19,693 bases of DNA from assembly GCA_000433335.1 (NCBI GenBank), contig HF996760.1, positions 1-19,693 of the forward strand, given 5' to 3'. This document shows, one piece after another, positions 1 through 5,480 of this stretch. The position numbers were made by a program, and so were the translations under genes. The notes under the pieces were generated by a model, which was not told the DNA's origin, made no database searches, and worked only from the letters and a program-made list of their open reading frames with translations. Source of the stretch: Clostridium sp. CAG:1219 (lineage in GTDB: Bacteria; Bacillota; Clostridia; TANB77; CAG-465). The first letter of the stretch is position 1. Each line of letters starts with the position of its first letter.

Positions 1-48
1 AACCTGCGGATAACCTCCATGTGGGTTCGATTCCCACCGTCGGCACCA
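1..48 (+). tRNA. tRNA 3' part, probably tRNA-Leu (5' end outside window)
   Basis: The sequence shows a T arm (GTGGG 21-25, loop TTCGATT, CCCAC 33-37), an acceptor strand CGTCGGC 38-44, discriminator A and an encoded CCA 46-48. The stretch between the anticodon stem and the T arm (about 8-20) is too long for a class I variable loop, which points to a class II tRNA. The bases after the anticodon loop (AACCTGCGG) and the GGCACCA end look like Firmicutes tRNA-Leu. The anticodon lies outside the window, so the amino acid is inferred; Ser or Tyr is less likely. Confidence 0.75.
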
Positions 49-89
49 AAGCTTATTTGTTTGAATTAATAGAACAAATATATAAAAAG

Positions 90-117
90 ATCAATCAGTA
101 AAATGATTGATTTTTTT
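90..117 (+). terminator. Intrinsic terminator after the tRNA
   Basis: An 8-bp stem, ATCAATCA (90-97) with TGATTGAT (104-111), encloses a 6-nt loop and runs into seven Ts (111-117). It lies 42 nt past the tRNA CCA and would end tRNA transcription. Confidence 0.8.
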
Positions 118-435
118 ATTTACTAAAACAAGAAACGATATCCACAATAAAGATAAATTAATACTATCAATGTGTACGTACCAAAACAAGTGGTATAGAC
201 TTAAGTATAATATAAAAGAATGCTATGAAAAATTTGATAATATGCCAAATGATATTGATAAAAAATATAGAACCCCTCTTATAAGTTGTGCAAAGTATAA
301 AATTATAATATTTTTAATACTCAAATTTATGAAAATAATCAACCAAGCAAAATAAAATTTCAATACACTTTTTTAATATTACAAAATTTATCTAATATTT
401 CATTAATTTTGCAATTAAACAAGTCATGATAGAAC
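118..435. other. AT-rich intergenic stretch, no supported gene
   Basis: About 320 bases with no recognisable protein or RNA gene. The only open frame of any length begins inside the tRNA terminator, has no ribosome binding site and gives a low-complexity product. It is the spacer between the tRNA and the promoter at 436-464. Confidence 0.6.
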
Positions 436-500
436 TTGAAAAAATAAGTAAAAAATGATATAATACTCGTACTAATTTCTTTTTAATCCTGTTTTACAGG
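436..500 (+). promoter_or_regulatory. Sigma-A promoter with hairpin leader (copy 1)
   Basis: The -35 box is TTGAAA (436-441), the spacer 17 nt, and the -10 box a perfect TATAAT (459-464). Downstream comes ACTCGTA and a small hairpin, CCTGT (488-492) with ACAGG (496-500) around a TTT loop, then ATATATA. The whole arrangement recurs at 1219-1278 in front of the next unit. Confidence 0.75.
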
Positions 501-548
501 TTGATATATAGACATTTATTATAAAAAACTTTTTAAGGAGAAAAATGC

Positions 549-1034
549 ATGTTAATTTTAATCTTAGGTATAACAATTGCAGCTCTAGTTACGTTTTTGG
601 TATTACGGGCAAAATGTCCCAGAGATGATGATGAAACTTGGGCTACACATGTCTTTTATACATCAATGTCTTGGGTATTTGGATTTGTAGTTTTAGGATT
701 TATTATTGCAATCTGTTGTTTAGCGCCTATAGTAGCTACTGAAGATACAATTGATAGTAAAATTGAGATGTTTCAAGAAGAAAATACTAACATAGAACGA
801 GACATTGATCAAATTGTTAAAGAATATTTAAGACATGAGCACGACACTTTTGCTGATCTAAAGGCAGATGGAAATTCAATTACTTTAGTTACATTATTCC
901 CTGAGCTAAAATCTGATACTCTTGTACAAAAACAGTTAGACATTTATATTAATAATAATTCCCAAATTAAGAGTTTGAAAGAGCAAAAGATTGATATTAC
1001 CAAAATAAAGTGGATACTGTATTTTGGCAAGTGA
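549..1034 (+). CDS. Unknown two-helix membrane protein with coiled-coil-like region
   Basis: I do not recognise a named family. The 161-residue protein has hydrophobic helices at about 1-19 and 41-63, separated by a short charged loop (RAKCPRDDDET). A Glu/Asp/Asn/Gln-rich, probably helical or coiled-coil stretch follows at about 66-105, then a soluble tail ending KIKWILYFGK. The segment around 116-150 (LFPELKSD, then IYINNNSQIKSLKEQK) resembles tails I associate with small phage or accessory proteins of gut Clostridia; that is recollection, not a search result. AAGGAG (535-540) lies 8 nt before this ATG. Another ATG at 545 is out of frame, only 4 nt from the ribosome binding site, and opens a frame of about 27 codons, so 549 is preferred. 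It has its own promoter and a strong hairpin behind it, so it is probably monocistronic. Confidence 0.75.
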   Translation: MLILILGITIAALVTFLVLRAKCPRDDDETWATHVFYTSMSWVFGFVVLGFIIAICCLAPIVATEDTIDSKIEMFQEENTNIERDIDQIVKEYLRHEHDTFADLKADGNSITLVTLFPELKSDTLVQKQLDIYINNNSQIKSLKEQKIDITKIKWILYFGK

Positions 1035-1095
1035 GTGAATGTAAAAAATGCTTATTGCTTCAAGCGTCCTGACAAAAAATTTATGCAGTGTAAAT

Positions 1096-1151
1096 TAAAC
1101 TACTATATGGAATGTTAACGGTATTGTACCGGAAACATTCCTTTTAGTTTA
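1096..1151 (+). terminator. Compound stem-loop after the 161-residue gene
   Basis: Three nested pairings are visible: TAAACT (1096-1101) with AGTTTA (1146-1151), GGAATGTT (1109-1116) with AACATTCC (1134-1141), and CGGTA (1119-1123) with TACCG (1127-1131) around a TTG loop. Only four Ts follow the central arm (1142-1145), so it is a weak or factor-assisted terminator at best. It could instead be a structured RNA element. Confidence 0.5.
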
Positions 1152-1218
1152 CTATTAATTCTACTATTATTATAATATTGTTATAAATTATTTTTAAGGC
1201 AAAAAATAAGAAAGCTAC

Positions 1219-1278
1219 TTGTATTTTTTAAAAAAAGTGGTATAATATTCGCATATAATTTTTTTATCTCTTTTAGAG
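1219..1278 (+). promoter_or_regulatory. Sigma-A promoter with hairpin leader (copy 2)
   Basis: The -35 box is TTGTAT (1219-1224), the spacer 16 nt, and the -10 box TATAAT (1241-1246). ATTCGCA follows, then hairpin CTCT (1268-1271) with AGAG (1275-1278) around a TTT loop, then ATATATA. It matches the element at 436-500 in order and spacing, but the stem bases differ in a way that preserves pairing. Confidence 0.75.
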
Positions 1279-1322
1279 TTTATATATAAAAATTTCTGTA
1301 TTAATATACGGGAGGGATTTTA

Positions 1323-1616
1323 ATGGAATTAACACAAATTGCTTTAATGATAATCAACATTCAACTGCTTTTAGTCTGTGCTATTTTATTTCTCAATTTT
1401 TGGATTGAATATGACAAACTTGCAATAGACGTTATTCATTGTATATTAGTTGCTATCATATCGACTCTGCAAATAATACACACCATCGTTAAATACCACA
1501 TAGAAGGTGAAGATTATAAAATAAGTTTATTGCTCTCATTACTTTGGGTGTTAGACTTTATTATCGACCTTACTTATGTGATAAAAAAAGACAAAAATTT
1601 AAAGAAATGTAAATAA
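1323..1616 (+). CDS. Unknown small three-helix membrane protein
   Basis: The 97-residue protein has three strongly hydrophobic segments, at about 5-26, 34-58 and 67-87, and a short basic tail (KKDKNLKKCK), so it is almost certainly an integral membrane protein. The basic end suggests a cytoplasmic C-terminus. No catalytic motif or known family is recognisable. GGGAGGG (1310-1316) lies 6 nt before the ATG, an unusually strong ribosome binding site. It is the first gene of a unit with the 75-residue gene 31 nt downstream. It shares its promoter-leader architecture with the gene at 549, so the two units are probably co-regulated; that link is inferred from sequence likeness only. Confidence 0.75.
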   Translation: MELTQIALMIINIQLLLVCAILFLNFWIEYDKLAIDVIHCILVAIISTLQIIHTIVKYHIEGEDYKISLLLSLLWVLDFIIDLTYVIKKDKNLKKCK

Positions 1617-1647
1617 AACTATACTTAGATATTGGAGGAAACATTAT

Positions 1648-1875
1648 ATGTTGAGCACCAAAATGGCAAATCTCATACTTAACTTTGTAAACCAAATGGG
1701 GCGCTTAATAACGATTGAGGATGCAAAAAAAATGAAACCTATTCCAAGACGTTATAATGATCAAAACAAAAAAACATATGCTATAGAAACTGAGGGGTTC
1801 ATTATCCTTGTAAAAGTCGAAAAAAATGACTCAAATGAGCCCACTTTAGAATTTGTAAAAATTATAGACTGGTAA
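1648..1875 (+). CDS. Unknown 75-residue soluble protein
   Basis: A small protein with no membrane segment. It has an amphipathic N-terminal half (residues 1-30), a basic stretch KKMKPIPRRYNDQNKK (about 27-42), then a beta-rich C-terminal part (YAIETEGFIILVKVEKN, LEFVKIIDW). I recognise no family. TTGGAGG (1632-1638) lies 9 nt before the ATG, and the gene sits 31 nt behind the three-helix gene, so the two are very likely cotranscribed. A strong terminator follows directly. The size and the basic-plus-beta layout would suit a small nucleic-acid-binding or regulatory protein, but nothing in the sequence decides this. Confidence 0.7.
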   Translation: MLSTKMANLILNFVNQMGRLITIEDAKKMKPIPRRYNDQNKKTYAIETEGFIILVKVEKNDSNEPTLEFVKIIDW

Positions 1876-1880
1876 GAATA

Positions 1881-1919
1881 AAATAGAGGTCAAATATGGC
1901 CTCTATTTCTTTGTTTTTT
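1881..1919. terminator. Bidirectional intrinsic terminator
   Basis: An 11-bp stem pairs 1881-1891 (AAATAGAGGTC) with 1898-1908 (GGCCTCTATTT), with one G-T pair and a 6-nt loop, followed by a T-rich run with six Ts (1914-1919). On the other strand the stem is followed by TTATTCTT, so it can also serve the convergent gene at 1903-2115, whose stop codon lies inside the stem. Confidence 0.8.
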
Positions 1920-2115
1920 CCTCTATTTCATTCACTTTTATCTTTTGTTCATCAACTGATAACCAATGATTACTTCTTGGCACAAAATCGTAACCATATT
2001 TCTCTATGGTTTTATCATATTTTTTCTCAATATCTAAATTATATTCAAGTGATATCTTTTCATTATTTTCCTTAGTATTCTCTTTGATATTATGTTTCTT
2101 ATTTATTTTTCTCAT
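1903..2115 (-). CDS. Unknown small charged protein
   Basis: About 70 residues and very rich in Lys, Glu and Asn. The N-terminal half is basic and probably disordered; a more ordered C-terminal segment reads YGYDFVPRSNHWLSVDEQ. I recognise no family. Two tandem ATGs occur (2118 and 2115). GAGGAC (2126-2121) is too close to the first and better spaced for the second, so 2115 is chosen. The stop lies inside the bidirectional terminator hairpin, an economical convergent arrangement. The xseAB terminator sits immediately upstream, and no separate promoter is clear, so expression may depend on read-through. Confidence 0.55.
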   Translation of the reverse strand: MRKINKKHNIKENTKENNEKISLEYNLDIEKKYDKTIEKYGYDFVPRSNHWLSVDEQKIKVNEIEEKTKK

Positions 2116-2133
2116 CATTTGTCCTCAAAAATA

Positions 2134-2167
2134 GTATGAGTATAAATTTAAAAATTTATACTCATAC
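2134..2167 (-). terminator. Perfect 34-nt palindromic terminator of the xseAB operon
   Basis: Positions 2134-2149 and 2152-2167 are perfect inverted repeats of 16 nt around a 2-nt centre. On the minus strand the hairpin is followed by CTATTTTTG, a short U tract. It lies 10 nt beyond the xseB stop, so it probably ends the asp23-to-xseB transcription unit. Confidence 0.7.
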
Positions 2168-2177
2168 GTACTAAAAA

Positions 2178-2405
2178 TTAATTTTCTTCTATTTCAAACT
2201 TTTCCTCTTTTTCATTTCCATTTTCGTCCTGCAATAATATATTAATTTTTCTTTCAGCACTTTCAAGTTTATCACTACACTTTTTAGAAAGTTTCATTCC
2301 TTCTTCAAAAAGTGCTATAGATTCATCAAGTGTTAGCTCATCGCTATCTAATTTTTTAACAAGTTCTTCTAACTTTTTTAAATTTAATTCAAAATTATCT
2401 TCCAT
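2178..2405 (-). CDS. xseB: Exodeoxyribonuclease VII small subunit
   Basis: This 75-residue protein matches XseB in size and pattern: FELNLKKLEELVKKLDSDELTLDESIALFEEGMKLSKKC is the helical hairpin by which several XseB copies bind the XseA coiled coil. It has no catalytic role; it is needed for assembly of exonuclease VII, which cuts single-stranded DNA to acid-soluble oligonucleotides in the cytoplasm during repair. The C-terminus is an acidic extension (GNEKEEKFEIEEN). It starts 8 nt after the xseA stop with AGGAGG in the gap, so it is translationally linked to xseA. It is last in its operon and is followed by the 34-nt palindromic terminator. Confidence 0.95.
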   Translation of the reverse strand: MEDNFELNLKKLEELVKKLDSDELTLDESIALFEEGMKLSKKCSDKLESAERKINILLQDENGNEKEEKFEIEEN

Positions 2406-2413
2406 ATAGCCTC

Positions 2414-3613
2414 CTATAAAACCTCGGCAGATATCTTGCCATCATTCAAAATAATACTAATTTTATCTTCTTTATTTACATCATTTACAGATTTTATCAC
2501 TTTATTATCAACATTTTCAACAACACTATATCCTCTCATTAAAGTTTTTAGAGGACTTAGTGCATCCAGTCGTGAACATAAACTGCCACATTTTGCTTTG
2601 TTTTTTTCGAGTAGTAGCTTGCAACAATTTTCGAGTTTTTGTATACTAGAATCTATTATAATTCTATCATTATTAATTAAGTCTAAAGGTTTCTTTTCTA
2701 ATTTTGATGCCTTTAATAGCTCTACATACTTTTTCTTTTTTTCCAAACATTTTCTCACATTTGCCTGCAGTTTTAATCTATTTTGAGTTATTTTATAAAC
2801 AATTTCCGAATATTCTGGATAAACTAGTTCAGCTGCAGCAGATGGCGTTGGAGCCCTAAGATCTGCTACAAAATCACAAATTGTAAAGTCAGTTTCATGT
2901 CCAACAGCAGACACTATAGGAATTTCTGAATTATATACCTCACGTGCTAGCCCTTCATCATTGAAACCAAATAAGTCTTCATAAGAACCTCCACCACGCG
3001 CAATTATTATAACATCTACATTTTTTAACCTATTAAAAGTTCTAATTCCCGATATAACAGTATCAGCAACATTAGCACCTTGTACACTTGCTGGATAAAC
3101 TAACAAATTAACGTTTTTATATCTTCTTGTAGAAACATTAATAATATCTTGAACTACCGCACCAGTTCTTGAAGTTATGACACCAACTCTTTTTGGAAGA
3201 AACGGTATCTTTTTCTTTTTAGTGTTATCAAAAAGTCCTTCTGCCTCAAGCTTTTTCTTCAGCATTTCATATTTTTTATAAAGCTCTCCCTCTCCAACTG
3301 GAAATATAGATGTGCAATAAACTTGATATGTTCCATCTCTCTCAAATGCACTTATACTTCCAGATATAATAACCTTCATACCATCTTTGGGTTGTATTTT
3401 ATTTCTTGTAGCATATCCTTTGAACATTACACATTTAATATTTGACGCTTCATCTTTTAAATTGAAATATAGATGTCCAGAATAGTGTGCTTTAAAATTT
3501 GAAATTTCCCCCATAATATTTATGGTATTTAAAAAGTTATCCTTTTCAAATACCATTTTTATATATCTATTAACTGTTGAAACAGTATAAACTTTTGGTT
3601 CAACATTTTGCAT
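2414..3613 (-). CDS. xseA: Exodeoxyribonuclease VII large subunit
   Basis: At 399 residues it is slightly shorter than the E. coli enzyme. Residues about 1-105 form the OB-fold DNA-binding domain (GEISNFKAHYSGHLYFNLKDE, then FERDGTYQVYC). The catalytic domain (about 120-310) carries RVGVITSRTGAVVQDI, the glycine motif ARGGGSYEDL (205-214), and VGHETDFTICDFVADLRAPTPSAAAE, which holds the conserved His and Asp residues. The C-terminal third is a Lys-rich coiled coil that would bind XseB. The protein is the catalytic subunit of the single-strand-specific exonuclease. It begins 13 nt after nusB behind AAGAGG. The nusB-xseA-xseB order is common in Firmicutes. Confidence 0.97.
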   Translation of the reverse strand: MQNVEPKVYTVSTVNRYIKMVFEKDNFLNTINIMGEISNFKAHYSGHLYFNLKDEASNIKCVMFKGYATRNKIQPKDGMKVIISGSISAFERDGTYQVYCTSIFPVGEGELYKKYEMLKKKLEAEGLFDNTKKKKIPFLPKRVGVITSRTGAVVQDIINVSTRRYKNVNLLVYPASVQGANVADTVISGIRTFNRLKNVDVIIIARGGGSYEDLFGFNDEGLAREVYNSEIPIVSAVGHETDFTICDFVADLRAPTPSAAAELVYPEYSEIVYKITQNRLKLQANVRKCLEKKKKYVELLKASKLEKKPLDLINNDRIIIDSSIQKLENCCKLLLEKNKAKCGSLCSRLDALSPLKTLMRGYSVVENVDNKVIKSVNDVNKEDKISIILNDGKISAEVL

Positions 3614-3626
3614 ATTATACCTCTTT

Positions 3627-4043
3627 TTAATCTTCCATTTCTTTTATAACTTTTGCAATAAGTCCATTTACAAATGATTTAGAATCATTATTTCCATATA
3701 TTTTGGCAAGTTCTACAGCCTCATTTGCTACTACCTTTATCGGAGTTTTAGCTTCATCAAATTTCAATTCAAATATTGCTAGTCTAAGTATTGCAATATC
3801 GATTTTTGAAATACGAGAGATTGTCCAATTTTTAAGATTAGAAAGAATAATAGAATCTATAGCATCAAGGTTTTTAACTACCCCTTCTAAAACGGTTTTT
3901 ATATATTCTTTTTCATCCTCAGAATTTAGATTATCTTCAAAACAATAATCTAAAATTTTGTTAATATCTAAATTTTTCTTATCATTAAACTCTAATTGAT
4001 AAACGCATTTAAATGCATTATCTCTTGCCTTTTTTCTTCCCAT
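3627..4043 (-). CDS. nusB: Transcription antitermination factor NusB
   Basis: 138 residues, the usual length for NusB. The N-terminus GRKKARDNAFKCVYQLEF is the RNA-contacting basic helix region (family pattern R..AR..A...LYQ.E). The C-terminal half has ISKIDIAILRLAIFELKF and TPIKVVANEAVELAKIYGNNDSKSFVNGLIAKV, the hallmark NusB core. NusB binds boxA RNA together with NusE (S10) and prevents premature termination in rRNA operons. It starts 9 nt after the DUF2273-like gene with an AGGGGA ribosome binding site, so it is probably cotranscribed with the envelope genes upstream. Confidence 0.96.
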   Translation of the reverse strand: MGRKKARDNAFKCVYQLEFNDKKNLDINKILDYCFEDNLNSEDEKEYIKTVLEGVVKNLDAIDSIILSNLKNWTISRISKIDIAILRLAIFELKFDEAKTPIKVVANEAVELAKIYGNNDSKSFVNGLIAKVIKEMED

Positions 4044-4052
4044 TGATTTCCC

Positions 4053-4325
4053 CTACTCTTCTTTATTTTCTTTATTATCTTTTGATTCATAATAATAGAC
4101 ATTATCTTTATCTTGTCCTCTAAATTTCTTCCTAAAAAATCTATTTATAACTTCTTCATTTTCTTGAACTTTTTTACCAGCAAATACTGCAAGTGCTATA
4201 AAAGCCACCAAAAGTGCAAATTTTAATATATATTCAAACACACCAAGTGCATAAAGAACTACAACAATACTCACAAATAAAATTATGTATTTATTTTTTA
4301 CAATGTTATCCCAAATATCTTTCAT
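4053..4325 (-). CDS. DUF2273-like small membrane protein
   Basis: A 90-residue protein with two hydrophobic helices at about 13-28 and 32-49, followed by a charged cytoplasmic-type tail (KKVQENEEVINRFFRKKFRGQ, then an Asp/Lys/Asn/Glu-rich end). Small two-helix proteins of this kind (DUF2273 type) regularly sit beside amaP and asp23 family genes and are thought to belong to the same membrane-associated complex. Family assignment rests mainly on size, topology and position. AAAGGTGG precedes the ATG. The gene lies between amaP (29-nt gap) and nusB (9-nt gap) in one operon-like run. Confidence 0.75.
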   Translation of the reverse strand: MKDIWDNIVKNKYIILFVSIVVVLYALGVFEYILKFALLVAFIALAVFAGKKVQENEEVINRFFRKKFRGQDKDNVYYYESKDNKENKEE

Positions 4326-4354
4326 ATTTATACCACCTTTACTTAGAATACTTG

Positions 4355-4903
4355 CTACTTACTATTTTGTTGTTTTGACTGTTCAAAATATACTCCTTTT
4401 ACTTTGATATTTGCCTCTTTAATCTCGACAGTTGTTTGTTTCTTAACCCCTGATTTTATATTATTTTGAACTTTTGATGTAAGTTCTGGTAAAATAGTAT
4501 CTGGTAAAATGTATGCAAATATATTAGTAGATACTCCCTCTTCACTTACATTTATTTCTACTTTTACATTTTTAAGTTCTGGATAATTTTTTGTTATTCC
4601 TAAAATAATATTTTCAAAAGTTTCCTTTGTTATATAAACAGTACCATTATCATTTTTTATGGCAAGACCTGTTTTTACGTCTTCTCCTTCATTTGAGAAA
4701 GAAAAGATTCCAATTAATCCAAGTAAAGCAAATATACCACCTATTACTATTCCAGCTATCTTATTTGAAACAAGCCATGACTCTATAACAGTAAATATTT
4801 CAGTAGTTTTTATCATTTCAGTTGATATAAGTATCAAAAATACAGATACTACAAGTATAATTATAGAGAATATAATTAATATTAATTTTTCTAGATTTTT
4901 CAA
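4355..4903 (-). CDS. amaP: Alkaline shock response membrane anchor protein AmaP
   Basis: The 182-residue protein has two N-terminal hydrophobic helices, about 6-28 and 48-70, that are joined by a short loop. A conserved soluble domain follows (NGTVYITKETFENIILGITKNYPELKNVKVEINVSEEGVSTNIFAYILPDTILPELTSKVQNNIKSGV), typical of AmaP. In staphylococci AmaP anchors Asp23 to the membrane. The start codon is TTG at 4903, chosen because AGAGGGGG lies 7 nt upstream and no in-frame ATG is better placed. The neighbours, an Asp23-family gene upstream and a DUF2273-like gene downstream, support the call. A hairpin without a U tract separates it from the asp23 gene. Confidence 0.9.
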   Translation of the reverse strand: MKNLEKLILIIFSIIILVVSVFLILISTEMIKTTEIFTVIESWLVSNKIAGIVIGGIFALLGLIGIFSFSNEGEDVKTGLAIKNDNGTVYITKETFENIILGITKNYPELKNVKVEINVSEEGVSTNIFAYILPDTILPELTSKVQNNIKSGVKKQTTVEIKEANIKVKGVYFEQSKQQNSK

Positions 4904-4931
4904 AGTTATTCCCCCTCTTTTTTAAAGTTCC

Positions 4932-4956
4932 ATAGCCCAAAACTAGTTTGGGCTAT
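4932..4956 (-). other. Intergenic stem-loop between asp23-family gene and amaP
   Basis: ATAGCCCAAA (4932-4941) pairs perfectly with TTTGGGCTAT (4947-4956), giving 10 bp with a 5-nt loop. On the minus strand it is followed by GGAACTTTAAA, not a clear U tract. It may be a partial terminator or an mRNA-stability or processing element that lets the first gene be made in excess. Confidence 0.6.
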
Positions 4957-4960
4957 ATAA

Positions 4961-5374
4961 CTATTCTTGTGGTTCTTCTTTCTTTTCTTTTTCAAAAATA
5001 ATACCTTGAACATTAACATTTACTGCTGCGACTTCAAGTCCTGTCATGTTTTCAACAGCATTTTTAACAGCATTTTGAGCAGCCCATGCTACATCTGGTA
5101 TTCTCATTCCATATTGAACATTTACGAATAAATCAACATTTACTTTTTTACCGTCAAGTGAAATTTTAACACCTTTAGCATATTTCTTATTTCCGCCTAG
5201 TATTTGATTAATTCCATCTACAAAGCCTAAACTCATTCCAGCTATTCCTTCAACTTCTGCAGCTGCAAGTCCAGCGATTATACCAATTACATCTTCAGAT
5301 ATATTAAGATTAGTTGCTATTTCAACATTGGCATCATTTTTTTCTTCTAAAATTTCTTCTTTTTTTTCACTCAT
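4961..5374 (-). CDS. Asp23/Gls24 family envelope stress protein
   Basis: The 137-residue protein has an acidic N-terminus followed by the Asp23/Gls24 domain (about 20-125): NISEDVIGIIAGLAAAEVEGIAGMS, then GVKISLDGKKVNVDLFVNVQYGMRIPDVAWAAQNAVKNAVENMTGLEVAAVNVNVQGI. Proteins of this family are abundant, lie at the inner face of the membrane through AmaP, and relate to cell-envelope homeostasis; their exact biochemistry is unknown. GGAGG (5387-5383) lies 8 nt before the ATG. It is the first gene of the run that continues through amaP, the DUF2273-like gene, nusB, xseA and xseB. A promoter and a 5'-terminal hairpin precede it. Confidence 0.93.
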   Translation of the reverse strand: MSEKKEEILEEKNDANVEIATNLNISEDVIGIIAGLAAAEVEGIAGMSLGFVDGINQILGGNKKYAKGVKISLDGKKVNVDLFVNVQYGMRIPDVAWAAQNAVKNAVENMTGLEVAAVNVNVQGIIFEKEKKEEPQE

Positions 5375-5388
5375 ATTAAAAACCTCCT

Positions 5389-5413
5389 TATGATAGAATT
5401 ATTTTCTATCATA
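5389..5413 (-). promoter_or_regulatory. Predicted 5'-terminal mRNA hairpin abutting the ribosome binding site
   Basis: Positions 5389-5398 and 5404-5413 pair perfectly (TATGATAGAA with TTCTATCATA), giving 10 bp with a 5-nt loop. From the promoter, the transcript would start about 3 nt before this hairpin. The GGAGG at 5387-5383 begins 1 nt after it. A leader built this way could stabilise the mRNA or tune translation. Confidence 0.6.
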
Positions 5414-5422
5414 TACATATTA

Positions 5423-5451
5423 ATTATACATCACTAATATAAAAAAGTCAC
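5423..5451 (-). promoter_or_regulatory. Promoter of the asp23-amaP-nusB-xseAB run
   Basis: On the minus strand GTGACT (5451-5446) and TATAAT (5428-5423) are separated by 17 nt. The expected transcript start is near 5416, only about 40 nt from the asp23-family start codon. Confidence 0.7.
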
Positions 5452-5480
5452 GTATTTAAAGTAGTTTTCACAATATCTTC

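Noticed and set aside
107..355. 82-codon open frame after the tRNA
   Set aside because: Its ATG lies inside the tRNA terminator stem, there is no ribosome binding site, and the translation is low-complexity AT-driven sequence.
2436..2786. 116-codon plus-strand frame antisense to xseA
   Set aside because: It is a Phe/Ser-rich shadow of the Lys/Glu-rich XseA coiled coil, with no ribosome binding site or family likeness.
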